This document shows positions 34,737 to 43,142 of a DNA stretch of 64,000 bases, piece after piece (position 1 is the first letter of the stretch; the number at the start of each line of letters is the position of its first letter). Source of the DNA: Rhodospirillaceae bacterium (GTDB lineage Bacteria > Pseudomonadota > Alphaproteobacteria > Rhodospirillales > UBA2165). The DNA is taken from positions 1 to 64,000 of the forward strand of contig JABHAA010000101.1 of NCBI GenBank assembly GCA_018674495.1, written 5' to 3'. Under the pieces are notes generated by a model. It was not told the DNA's origin. It made no database searches and worked only from the letters and a program-made list of their open reading frames with translations. The position numbers and the translations under genes are program-made.

Positions 34737-36341
34737 TTAAAACCGGATCGGCTCCTCGTAGCGGCCATAAACTTCAACCATGGCATCGGTAATCTCGCCG
34801 ACCGTGGCGTAGGCTTTGACCGCTTCCATGATCGCCGGCATGACGTTGTCGCCCGCTTCGGCGGCGCCCTTCACTTTGGCGAGGGCGGCGCTGGCCGCCT
34901 TTGTATCGCGCCTGGAGCGCACGCCGCGCAGGCTTTCGATCTGCATCTCCGCGTCCGCAATATTATAGGGGTGAAACTCCACCTCGTGCTCGTCGTCTTC
35001 TTCGATGCGGTAGCGGTTGACGCCGACCTTGGGAAATTCGCCGCTCTCGATATCTTTGTGCATGTCGTAGGCCTGTTCGGACACCTTGGCCTGGATGCGG
35101 CCGTCCTTGACCATCTCGACGATGCCGCCGGCTTCGGCTACTTCCGCCATCACCGCTTCCATCTTACCTCGCATCTGGTTGGTCAGGGTCTCTACATAAT
35201 ACGATCCGGCCAGGGGATCGACGGTATCGCAAAGCCCCATTTCATCCATAAGCAATTGCATGGTGCGCAAGGATATGCGCGCCGAATATTCGGTGGGAAT
35301 GGTATAGGCCTCGTCGTAGGAACAGAGCGCCATGGTTTGCGTGCCCGACAAGGCCGAGATCAGCGCGTAATAGGCACCGCGCATGATGTTCACTTCGGGC
35401 TGCTCGAACGTCAGCCCGCCGCCGCCGCCGCCGGCAATCATGCGCAGCCACATGGAGCGGGGGTCTTCGGCGCCGTACTCTTCTTTGATGATCTTTGCCC
35501 AGAGCGAACGCCCGGCACGGAACTTGGCCACTTGCTCGAACAGATTGCCGAACAGGTTGAAGTTATAAGACAGCCTGCCGGCAAACTCGTCCACGTGCAT
35601 TCCGCGCCCGATAACATCGTCCGCATAGGCCTTGGCGATACAAAATGCATAGGCCATTTCTTCCGCCGGATTGCAGCCCGATTCCCGTATGTGATAGCCG
35701 CAGACGGATACGGGCGAATATTTGGGCGTGTGTTCTGCGCAAAACTCGATAGTGTCGCCGACCAGCTTGATTGACGGTTCCACCGGAAACACCCAGGTGC
35801 CACGGCCGATGAATTCCTTCAAAATATCGTTCTGGGCGGTGCCGCGCAAAGTCTTCAAATCGTAACCGCGCTTTTCCGCCATCGCCAGATACATGGCGAT
35901 CAGGATGGCCGCCGAGCCGTTGATGGTCAGCGAGACGGTGATTTTATCGAGATCGATGCCGTCGAAGGCGGTCTCGAAATCGGCCAGGCTGTCGATGGCC
36001 ATGCCGACCCGGCCAACCTCGCCTTCGGCCAGAACATTGTCGCTATCGAGGCCGGTCTGGGTGGGCAGATCGAACGCCACGTTGAGCCCGGTCTGGCCGT
36101 TTTCGATCAGGTACTTGAAGCGCTGGTTGGTTTCCGCAGGGTTCCCAAAGCCCGCGTACTGGCGCATGGTCCAGGGGCGTTTGCGGTACATTTCCTTGTG
36201 GATGCCCCGGGTGAACGGATAGCCACCGGGATCGCCGACGAAATCCATACCGCCGGAGCGTTCCACGTCCCCCGGCCCATAGAGGGTTTGAATTTCTATG
36301 CCGGATTCGTTGACCACTTTTTTTGCGTCGCTGCCATCCAT
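34737..36341 (-). CDS. B12-dependent acyl-CoA mutase, large subunit (methylmalonyl-CoA mutase type)
   Basis: 534 residues forming the TIM-barrel substrate domain of the methylmalonyl-CoA mutase family, without a fused cobalamin domain. Blocks: RPWTMRQYAGFGNPAETNQR, GLNVAFDLPTQTGLDSDN, GRGTWVFPVEPSIKLVGD, VSVCGYHIRESGCNPAEE (the conserved His). By eye, the Tyr of RQYAGF and Arg of GRGTW agree with carboxylate-binding residues of methylmalonyl-type mutases rather than isobutyryl-CoA mutase (Phe/Gln), so a substrate with a second carboxylate is favoured. The small cobalamin-binding subunit lies 12 bases upstream. Confidence 0.92.
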   Translation of the reverse strand: MDGSDAKKVVNESGIEIQTLYGPGDVERSGGMDFVGDPGGYPFTRGIHKEMYRKRPWTMRQYAGFGNPAETNQRFKYLIENGQTGLNVAFDLPTQTGLDSDNVLAEGEVGRVGMAIDSLADFETAFDGIDLDKITVSLTINGSAAILIAMYLAMAEKRGYDLKTLRGTAQNDILKEFIGRGTWVFPVEPSIKLVGDTIEFCAEHTPKYSPVSVCGYHIRESGCNPAEEMAYAFCIAKAYADDVIGRGMHVDEFAGRLSYNFNLFGNLFEQVAKFRAGRSLWAKIIKEEYGAEDPRSMWLRMIAGGGGGGLTFEQPEVNIMRGAYYALISALSGTQTMALCSYDEAYTIPTEYSARISLRTMQLLMDEMGLCDTVDPLAGSYYVETLTNQMRGKMEAVMAEVAEAGGIVEMVKDGRIQAKVSEQAYDMHKDIESGEFPKVGVNRYRIEEDDEHEVEFHPYNIADAEMQIESLRGVRSRRDTKAASAALAKVKGAAEAGDNVMPAIMEAVKAYATVGEITDAMVEVYGRYEEPIRF

Positions 36342-36353
36342 GATGCGGTCTCC

Positions 36354-36764
36354 TTAAGCGTCCCCGGACTGGGTGTTTGCGGAAATGAATTCTACAATAT
36401 CGTCCAGCCGGCTGCCGTTGGGGAAAATACCATCGAGGCCGATTTCCTTCAGCGCCCCATGATCCTGTTTCGGGATGCAGCCGCCGATTAGCCATAATTT
36501 CTCTTTGAGCCCGTATTGATCGATCAGCCCCTTGAGCTTGGTGCAAAAATCGATATGCGAGCCGGCCAGACTGGAAAGGCCTATGACGTCGGCTTCGATC
36601 TCCATGGCTTGCTGCGCAATCTCCGACGGCGTCTTGCGGAGCCCGGTATAGACCACATCGAAGCCCGCATCGATCAGCGCTCTTGCGACGATCTTGGCGC
36701 CCACATCGTGGCCGTCGAGCCCCGGCTTGCCGATCAGCACTTTGATCTTTTTGGCGCTGGTCAT
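36354..36764 (-). CDS. B12-binding small subunit of acyl-CoA mutase
   Basis: 136 residues, a stand-alone cobalamin-binding Rossmann-like domain. The base-off/His-on motif is D17-G-H19-D-V-G22 in KPGLDGHDVGAK, followed by SSLAGSHIDF and IGGCIPKQDH as in mutase small subunits. It supplies adenosylcobalamin to the large subunit. It overlaps the acyl-CoA dehydrogenase gene by four bases. No MeaB-type repair chaperone gene is in the operon. Confidence 0.96.
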   Translation of the reverse strand: MTSAKKIKVLIGKPGLDGHDVGAKIVARALIDAGFDVVYTGLRKTPSEIAQQAMEIEADVIGLSSLAGSHIDFCTKLKGLIDQYGLKEKLWLIGGCIPKQDHGALKEIGLDGIFPNGSRLDDIVEFISANTQSGDA

Positions 36765-37891
36765 ACGGACAATTCCTTAGCGATGACCAATTTCAGGATA
36801 TCGGACGTGCCGCCGCCGATGAGGGTGAAGCGGACATCGCGCAGGAACCGTTGCACTGGATATTCCATGGCGTAGCCGTAGGACGCGAAGATGCGCGCCG
36901 CGTTGTCGCAGACCCGGGCCGCCGCTTCGGTGGCGAACAATTTCGCCATGGAGGCTTCTTTGCGGTGCGGTGCGCCGGCGTCCAGCAACTGGGCCGCGTG
37001 GTAGCTGATATGGCGCGCCGCTTCCAAGTCCGTCGCCATGTCGGCGAGGCGCATCTGCACCGCCTGGAAGCGGTTGATGGGTTTGCCGAACTGCTTGCGC
37101 TCGCCCGCATAGCGCACCGCTTCATCCAAGGCGGCGCGCGCGATGCCTACGCCCAGCACGGCGGTGGCGATACGGATTTCCGACAGAAGTTTGCGCAAAT
37201 GCTCCTCGCCGTCGCCGATCTCGGCGCTCAAGCGGTGGCTCGCCGGCACGAAGCAATCGTTGAAGGCTACTTCCGAGGTGGGCAGCGCCCAGACCCCCAT
37301 TTTTTCGATGGGCCGACCGATCACCAAGCCACCGAAATCCTTTTCCACCAGAAATATGGTCAGCTTGTCCTCGTCACCGGCGCGGGCGAAGACGGTGAAA
37401 AAATCCGCCACCGGGGCCGAGGTGACCCAGGTCTTGGCGCCGTTCAATATATAGCCGCCATCGGTTTCCACCGCCCGCGTAGAAATGCTGGCGAGATCTG
37501 AGCCGGCGTCCGGCTCGGTCATGCAGATGGCGCCGATCTTATCCAACGCGAGGGCGGGCTTGAACAGGCGTTCGCGAATATCGTCGTTGCCCAGCATTTC
37601 CAGGAACTTGGTGCCCATCAGCGCCTGCATGGTGACGCACGCGGCCACCGACATGGACCCGCGCGCCACCTCTTCCAGGGCCAGACAACAGGTAACCAGA
37701 TCGACGCCGGAGCCACCGGCCTCTTCCGGGTAACGCATGCCGACGAAACCCAGGTCAGCCAGCCGCTTGACCATGGCCTTGGGATATTCGTGGGCTTCGT
37801 CGATGGCTTCGGCGGCGGGAATAATCTCGGCGTCGGTGAAGCGGGCGAAGGTGTCCCGAACGGCGATTTGTTCTTCGGTCAGGTGCAGCAT
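36761..37891 (-). CDS. Acyl-CoA dehydrogenase
   Basis: 376 residues with standard domains: helical N-terminus, beta domain with CMTEPDAGSDLASISTRAVE and TWVTSAPVADFFTVFARAG, and C-terminal helices with RKQFGKPINRFQAVQMRLAD. The usual catalytic Glu in YEGTSEI is absent (LIGGGTSDI); a Glu in LLSEIRIATAVLG is placed as in isovaleryl-CoA or long-chain dehydrogenases, so a branched substrate is plausible. FAD enzyme passing electrons to ETF. One-base overlap (TAATG) with the hydantoinase B gene. Confidence 0.94.
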   Translation of the reverse strand: MLHLTEEQIAVRDTFARFTDAEIIPAAEAIDEAHEYPKAMVKRLADLGFVGMRYPEEAGGSGVDLVTCCLALEEVARGSMSVAACVTMQALMGTKFLEMLGNDDIRERLFKPALALDKIGAICMTEPDAGSDLASISTRAVETDGGYILNGAKTWVTSAPVADFFTVFARAGDEDKLTIFLVEKDFGGLVIGRPIEKMGVWALPTSEVAFNDCFVPASHRLSAEIGDGEEHLRKLLSEIRIATAVLGVGIARAALDEAVRYAGERKQFGKPINRFQAVQMRLADMATDLEAARHISYHAAQLLDAGAPHRKEASMAKLFATEAAARVCDNAARIFASYGYAMEYPVQRFLRDVRFTLIGGGTSDILKLVIAKELSV

Positions 37892-39567
37892 TATTCGTCC
37901 AGCCCGTAGACATCGCGCGCTGCATCTTCGGAGATGGTGCCGTCGCGAACTTCGGTGCGGAGCATGTCGCGAGCGCGGCGCTTAGGATCGCCATAACCGC
38001 CGCCGCCGCCGGCGAACTGGTGATAGAGAGTGCCCTTGGGAACGCCGGTGATTAGGTCTTTGTTGTTGGGCACTTTTTCGGCGCCGTCCGGGTAGATCAA
38101 CGTGATCGAATTGAGCGTCGCATCGTGGCCGCCGAACAACCCGAAGGCCGGTTCGAAATCGCCATCGCCGAAGGTGACGAACTGGGTATCGTCGGAGCCG
38201 AAGGTAAACTTGGTCTCAATGCCAAGACCGCCGCGCCATTCGCCGGCGCCCGCAGAATCAGTCAAGTATTCATGCATCTGCAAATGGTGCGGCGTCTGCT
38301 GCTCAAACATCTCGTAGTCCTGATCAAGAATGCCGCCGGACGCATCGATCATGCCGATATGATCGTAGCCATCGGTGCCGTCCATACCGCCGGAGCCGCC
38401 CTTGAAGCCCATGAAAAAGATATCGACATATTTTTCGCCCTTGGCGTCATCCATGCCGGTGGTCAACGAACAAAGCAGGTTGTTCCAGCCGGCAGTCACC
38501 CTGTCGGGTATGGCCGGCGCCAGGGCGCGGATGATGGCGTCGGCGTTGGGCGGGCACAGATGATTGCCGAATGTGGTGGCTTTCGGATAGGCGGCGTTGA
38601 GGATGGTGCCTTCCGGGATGATGATGTCGATCGGCTCGACCATGCCCTCGTTGTGAGGGATGTCCGGGTTGATCATCTGCAAAAATGTCAGGACCGCAGC
38701 CGATGCGCTGGAGGTATAGGTGCCGTTGACGAAGCCGTCGGTCTGCGCGTCGGTTTCGGAATAGTCGAACGTGATGGCATCGTCTTTGACATGCACGGTA
38801 ACCCGGATGGTGAATACGGTGCCCAGATGGTGGCCGTCGAAATAGACCTTGCCCTCGCCGGAATAGCTGCCGTTGGGAATTTTGGCGATCTCCGCCTGCA
38901 TCATCTTGCGGGTGGATTCGAAGAGTGCCGCCTTGTGATTTTCGAAACTGTCTTGCCCGTACTTGCCCAACAATTCGAGCATGCGCCGCTCGCCGACGGT
39001 GCAGGCGCCCATCTGGGCGCGCATGTCGTGCTGGACAATCTCCAGCCGGATATTGGCGAAGATCAAATCCCAGACGTCTTTTCGGAACACGCCCTTGTCA
39101 TAAATTTTCACCGGCGGGATACGCAGGGCTTCCTGCCAAACCTCCTTGGCATTGGGATTGTAGCCGCCGGCGACGGCGCCGCCGATATCGGCCTGATGGC
39201 CTTTGACCGCCGAGAAGGCGACCAGCGCACCCTCGAAGAATATGGGGCGGTAGACGGCCACGTCGTTGTTCTGATTGCCCATGGAAAAGACATCGTTGTG
39301 GAAGATCACGTCGCCTTCGTTTATGTCGCCTTCGAAATATTCGATGATGTATTTGCACACCGGCGCCAGGGAAAAGGCCAGGATCGGCAGGTTTTCGGTC
39401 TGCTCCAGCATTTGCCCTTTGGCGTCATATAACCCGGTGACGAAATCCTTGGCCTCGCACAGGATCGGCGAGCGCGTGGTCTTTTGCACCGAGATACTCA
39501 TCTCGTCGGTGATTGACTTAAAGGTCCTGGCATAGACCGAGGTGAGGATCGGATCGATAGTGCTCAT
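37891..39567 (-). CDS. Hydantoinase B/oxoprolinase-family subunit
   Basis: 558 residues with HyuB family blocks: KSITDEMSISVQKTTRSPI, EDVIFHNDVFSMGNQNNDVA-type segment, FDYSETDAQTDGFVNGTYTS, TFGNHLCPPNADAIIRAL and the C-terminal AGGGGYGDPKRR. Paired with HyuA it forms an ATP-dependent amidohydrolase or carboxylase of the hydantoinase, 5-oxoprolinase, caprolactamase, acetone and acetophenone carboxylase group. It overlaps HyuA by four bases. Which of those reactions applies cannot be told from sequence. Confidence 0.95.
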   Translation of the reverse strand: MSTIDPILTSVYARTFKSITDEMSISVQKTTRSPILCEAKDFVTGLYDAKGQMLEQTENLPILAFSLAPVCKYIIEYFEGDINEGDVIFHNDVFSMGNQNNDVAVYRPIFFEGALVAFSAVKGHQADIGGAVAGGYNPNAKEVWQEALRIPPVKIYDKGVFRKDVWDLIFANIRLEIVQHDMRAQMGACTVGERRMLELLGKYGQDSFENHKAALFESTRKMMQAEIAKIPNGSYSGEGKVYFDGHHLGTVFTIRVTVHVKDDAITFDYSETDAQTDGFVNGTYTSSASAAVLTFLQMINPDIPHNEGMVEPIDIIIPEGTILNAAYPKATTFGNHLCPPNADAIIRALAPAIPDRVTAGWNNLLCSLTTGMDDAKGEKYVDIFFMGFKGGSGGMDGTDGYDHIGMIDASGGILDQDYEMFEQQTPHHLQMHEYLTDSAGAGEWRGGLGIETKFTFGSDDTQFVTFGDGDFEPAFGLFGGHDATLNSITLIYPDGAEKVPNNKDLITGVPKGTLYHQFAGGGGGYGDPKRRARDMLRTEVRDGTISEDAARDVYGLDE

Positions 39568-41666
39568 ACCGTTTCCTTGATCAAATCTTCGCGCCCCTTG
39601 GCGTAGAGGACGAACGAGCCCAACGGGTCCACCATACAGTCAAACGACGCCGAAACGAAGATGGCGGTGGTAATCTCTTCGATCATCGCCGGGCCTTCGA
39701 TGCGGTGGCCGTGTGTCAGTGCATGGCCATCATAGACCGCAACCTCGGCAAATTCTCCGGTTTCGGGGATATAGACATCGCGCCTTCCCTTGATCGCCAC
39801 CGTGGCATCGCTGCCGCCCTTTTCCATCGCCGTCATGGCCGGCTTTTCGGTCAGCCCCACCGCCTGCACCCGCACATTGATGATCTCCACCGCCACGTCC
39901 TGTTCTTCCAGGGAATAGCCGTAGAGCCGGTTATGCTCGCTATGGAAGGCGGCGGCGATGCCAGCGGAATCCCGGGCGGCAACGGCTTCGGAAGCGGCGG
40001 TAAAGGAGACCTCGTGAAATTGCTTCAAATAGCGGCAATCGAACTTCACGTGGAATGTGCGGGCATCTTCTGGGATGCCTTCCTCGGCCAGTAGCTTGGC
40101 CCCATCATTTCGCATATCATCAATCAGCGGCGCCAGTTTCGACCAGTCCGCATCGGCCAGGGGGGACACGAACGTGCGCACGAAATCATGCTTCAAATCG
40201 CCCATCAACATACCGACGGCGCAAAGGATGGAGGATTCCCTCGGTACGATCTGCAAGGGGATTTCTAACTCGTTGCAGATCAGGCAGGAATGGATCGGCC
40301 CGGCGCCGCCGGCCACCACGAGGGGAAATTCGCGCGGGTCCGAGCCGCGCTTGATGGTGATCTCGCGCACCCCTTGCGCCATGTTGTTGCAGGCAATGCG
40401 GTACATGCCGGCGGCGGCGTCGAGCGTCGATAAACCAAGAGGTTCTGCGATATGGGTTTCGATGGCGCTGCGCGCCGCCTCCACATCCAGCTTGATCTTG
40501 CCGCCGGCGAAGAAATCCGGGTTGAGGTAGCCGAGCACCAGATTGGCGTCGGTGCAGGCCGGCAATTGGCCGCCGAGGCCATAGGACACCGGTCCCGGCG
40601 CCGCGCCCGCACTTTGCGGTCCCATGCGCAACAGCCCGCCGGCATCAATCCAGCCGATGGAGCCGCCGCCGGCGCCGATGGTGTGGATGCCGAGCATGGG
40701 CAGCGCAATACGCAGCCGGTCAATCTCGCCCTCGTTGACCATCACCGGGCCGCCTTCGACCAGGGCGGCTTCGAAACTGGTGCCGCCCATATCGACGGTG
40801 ATGCATTTGTCCTGGCCCATGGCCTGGGCGTAGACCAGCCCGGCAACCGGCCCGCCGGCGGGGCCCGAAAGCAGCGTCAGGGCTGCCTGTTCGCGGGCCA
40901 CTTCCGGCGACATGACTCCGCCGTTGGACTGCATCACCATCAGGACGCCGGCGAAGCCGATATCTTTTAAGCGCGCCTGAAGCTGGTCCAGATAGTGGCT
41001 GAGCTTGGGCCCCACATAGGAATTAAGCGCCGTCGTCGAGATGCGCTCATAAAAACGGATCGACGGCAACAAATCGGTGGAGACGGTGAGATACGCGCCC
41101 GGCAATTCCTTGCGCACCAGTTCCGCCGCCGCCCGTTCGTGCCCAGGATTGGCGAAGGCGTTCATGAAGCAGATGGAGACCGCCTCGACGTCTTCGGTCT
41201 TGAACGTCTCTATCGCGGCGCGGATATTATCCAGATCAAGGGCATCGATCTCTGCGCCGTTCCGGTCCAGCCTGCCGCCGACGCCCATGCGCAAATATCT
41301 GGGCACCAGCGGTTCCACATTTGTATAGCGGTTGTTGTACTGCTCTTCGCGGATGCCGCGCCGCATCTCCAGCGCATCGCGGAGCCCCTTGGTGGTGATC
41401 AGCCCCGATTTGGCGCCGGTGCGGGTCAGTGTTGCGTTGGTGGTGACTGTGGTGCCGTGGACGATGGTTTCGAGGGACGCGGCGAAATCTTCCAGACTCA
41501 TCGCTGGTTCCATTCCGGCGGCCAGTTCTTCGAGCCCCTGGATAACGGCGATGGATGGGTCTTCGGGGCTCGACAGGCATTTGTGAATACGCGCCGACGC
41601 GCCCTCACCGACCAAAAAGAAATCGGTGAAAGTACCGCCCACATCGATGCCGATTTTTAATGCCAC
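39564..41666 (-). CDS. Hydantoinase A/oxoprolinase-family subunit
   Basis: 700 residues with GTG start. The N-terminal ATP-binding loop is IGIDVGGTFTDFFLVG, then GTTVTTNATLTRTGAKSGLI, GPAGGPVAGLVYA, TVDMGGTSFEAALVEGG and VVAGGAGPIHSCLICNEL, all HyuA landmarks of the actin-like ASKHA fold. It phosphorylates or activates the substrate for HyuB. It is the first gene of the ten-gene operon. The 60 bases upstream separate it from the EthD-like gene on the same strand, which may be the true first gene. Confidence 0.95.
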   Translation of the reverse strand: MALKIGIDVGGTFTDFFLVGEGASARIHKCLSSPEDPSIAVIQGLEELAAGMEPAMSLEDFAASLETIVHGTTVTTNATLTRTGAKSGLITTKGLRDALEMRRGIREEQYNNRYTNVEPLVPRYLRMGVGGRLDRNGAEIDALDLDNIRAAIETFKTEDVEAVSICFMNAFANPGHERAAAELVRKELPGAYLTVSTDLLPSIRFYERISTTALNSYVGPKLSHYLDQLQARLKDIGFAGVLMVMQSNGGVMSPEVAREQAALTLLSGPAGGPVAGLVYAQAMGQDKCITVDMGGTSFEAALVEGGPVMVNEGEIDRLRIALPMLGIHTIGAGGGSIGWIDAGGLLRMGPQSAGAAPGPVSYGLGGQLPACTDANLVLGYLNPDFFAGGKIKLDVEAARSAIETHIAEPLGLSTLDAAAGMYRIACNNMAQGVREITIKRGSDPREFPLVVAGGAGPIHSCLICNELEIPLQIVPRESSILCAVGMLMGDLKHDFVRTFVSPLADADWSKLAPLIDDMRNDGAKLLAEEGIPEDARTFHVKFDCRYLKQFHEVSFTAASEAVAARDSAGIAAAFHSEHNRLYGYSLEEQDVAVEIINVRVQAVGLTEKPAMTAMEKGGSDATVAIKGRRDVYIPETGEFAEVAVYDGHALTHGHRIEGPAMIEEITTAIFVSASFDCMVDPLGSFVLYAKGREDLIKETV

Positions 41667-41726
41667 GCCACGCTTCTTTCGCTGCCTATCGCCTCAACGG
41701 CTATTGTCTATGGCAGCCCTAGCCTG

Positions 41727-42389
41727 TCAAACCTCTTGTGGTCTGAAGTCCACCCGCTGCATGGCGTAATGGCTGTTGGGGCCGGGTTTGACCGGGAAGG
41801 ATTTGTAATCGTCGCGCAGCCGGTGGCGCACATCGGACGCCAAAGCGGCGTTGAGCCCACCCAGGTCGTCGAACACCACCTCGTTGCCGAGGATGCAGCC
41901 GGAACTTGGGATTTTGATGGAGCTGGTCCACTCCGCCGGCACATAACAAAACACGTTCCGGATGCCCGGCATGTCGGCCATGATCGGCGGATGATTTTCC
42001 AGGTAATAGCTCCGGAACAGATTTTCGTCGCTTACCGGCGCAAAATAACGGACCACAAAGGACATAGGTGCGGTGCGAAAGCCGGGATCGTCAACGCCCG
42101 CTATGGGAAAAGCGGAAACTTCCAACGCATCACCCTTGGCCGATGGCCCGGCGGCTTCGATCAAGCCCCGAATTTCCGTATCGGCGAACAGCGCATCCAG
42201 GGCGCTCACATCCGCCACATCGATTTGCACCATCACGGCCGGCGGCGCTTCGTCATCCACATAAGGGTCTTCGGCCTTGTCCGGCGTGAACAGGCTGGCG
42301 CCGAGCAATTCTGCCCGCCCCATCAGGCGCGGCATCAACGGCTCGGCAAAGGCGGCGTCATTGCTGGTCAGGAAATAGGCAATGGTCAT
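41727..42389 (-). CDS. Uncharacterised EthD-like protein
   Basis: 220 residues, no membrane segment. The middle part (FVVRYFAPVSDENLFRSYYL, then ENHPPIMADMPGIRN) fits the EthD-like dimeric alpha/beta barrel with the ENHPPI His, similar in layout to the protein at 11914-12516. The N-terminal half may be a second barrel. It lies 60 bases upstream of hyuA and could be the first gene of that operon. Family members act on small ketones or polyketides or are of unknown role. Confidence 0.7.
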   Translation of the reverse strand: MTIAYFLTSNDAAFAEPLMPRLMGRAELLGASLFTPDKAEDPYVDDEAPPAVMVQIDVADVSALDALFADTEIRGLIEAAGPSAKGDALEVSAFPIAGVDDPGFRTAPMSFVVRYFAPVSDENLFRSYYLENHPPIMADMPGIRNVFCYVPAEWTSSIKIPSSGCILGNEVVFDDLGGLNAALASDVRHRLRDDYKSFPVKPGPNSHYAMQRVDFRPQEV

Positions 42390-42404
42390 GGGGCGCTCGG
42401 GTTT

Positions 42405-42692
42405 CTACGCCGCGTCTGCCGGGGTTACCCGCCGCGCGATCTCCGCGCCGCGTTCTCGTTCGACCACGGCGATATCGTGCTGGCTTTGCAGGTCGAGCCA
42501 GAACTGGGCGCCGTTGCCGAAGTACCTGCCGAGGCGCAAGCCGGTGTCGGCGGTGATTGAGCGGCGGCCATTCAATATGTCGGTGATCCGCCCGGACGGA
42601 ACACCAAGGTCGAGCGCCAGCCGGTTGGCGCTCAAGGCCCGCGCTTCCAGTTCACGCTTCAACAATCGGCCAGGATGTGCAATCGGCGGCAT
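42405..42692 (-). CDS. higA: HigA-type antitoxin
   Basis: 95 residues from ATG at 42692, just after the toxin gene; an upstream in-frame ATG would overlap it fully. The helix-turn-helix region is ANRLALDLGVPSGRITDILN and the opening PPIAHPGRLLKRELE is the standard HigA/VapI signature. It should bind the HigB toxin and repress the operon. Toxin-first order is typical of higBA. Confidence 0.93.
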   Translation of the reverse strand: MPPIAHPGRLLKRELEARALSANRLALDLGVPSGRITDILNGRRSITADTGLRLGRYFGNGAQFWLDLQSQHDIAVVERERGAEIARRVTPADAA

Positions 42693-42696
42693 GGCT

Positions 42697-42984
42697 CTAT
42701 CCTTTGTGGTAATCGACAATTTCGACTTCGTAGGCATCGCCCTGGCGGAACTGGAAACAGATTCGCCAAGGTCCATTTACAATCATCGCCCATTGCTCCC
42801 GGCGATTGCCTTTGAGCTTGTGCAATCCGACGCTCTTGAGCGGACTTAGGTCTTGGAGCGACTTTGCGGCGTTCAGAGCCAGGAGGAGATCCGTGGCGGC
42901 ATCGAAGTCCAGCCCCCGAAATCGGTTTGGCCGCTCGCCGCCCCAAATTTTCCCGCTTGCCGAATTGCGCCATGATTGTATCAC
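42697..42984 (-). CDS. higB: HigB/RelE-family mRNA interferase toxin
   Basis: 95 residues of the ParE/RelE fold. Family features are LHKLKGNRREQWAMIVNG and WRICFQFRQGDAYEVEIVDY, ending HKG; Arg and His residues typical of ribosome-dependent RNA cleavage are there. It is encoded upstream of the antitoxin with a four-base gap. The locus is between the catabolic operon and sat and may help keep this region. Confidence 0.94.
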   Translation of the reverse strand: MIQSWRNSASGKIWGGERPNRFRGLDFDAATDLLLALNAAKSLQDLSPLKSVGLHKLKGNRREQWAMIVNGPWRICFQFRQGDAYEVEIVDYHKG

Positions 42985-43142
42985 GGCAAAAACGTACTAC
43001 GAGAAGCATTAAGTTGCAATGGAGGCGTATGCGCCGACAACTCTCAACTATCGCCTCCGGTTTGGCCGGGTCCAGTGAATAGGGTGTAGCCATATCGGCT
43101 CGTGGTTTGCTAAGTAAGCGCACCCAAAATGAAAGGCAGGTC

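Noticed and set aside
43107..43142. Longer sat start at a TTG codon
   Set aside because: ATG at 43143 has a better ribosome site and matches family length.
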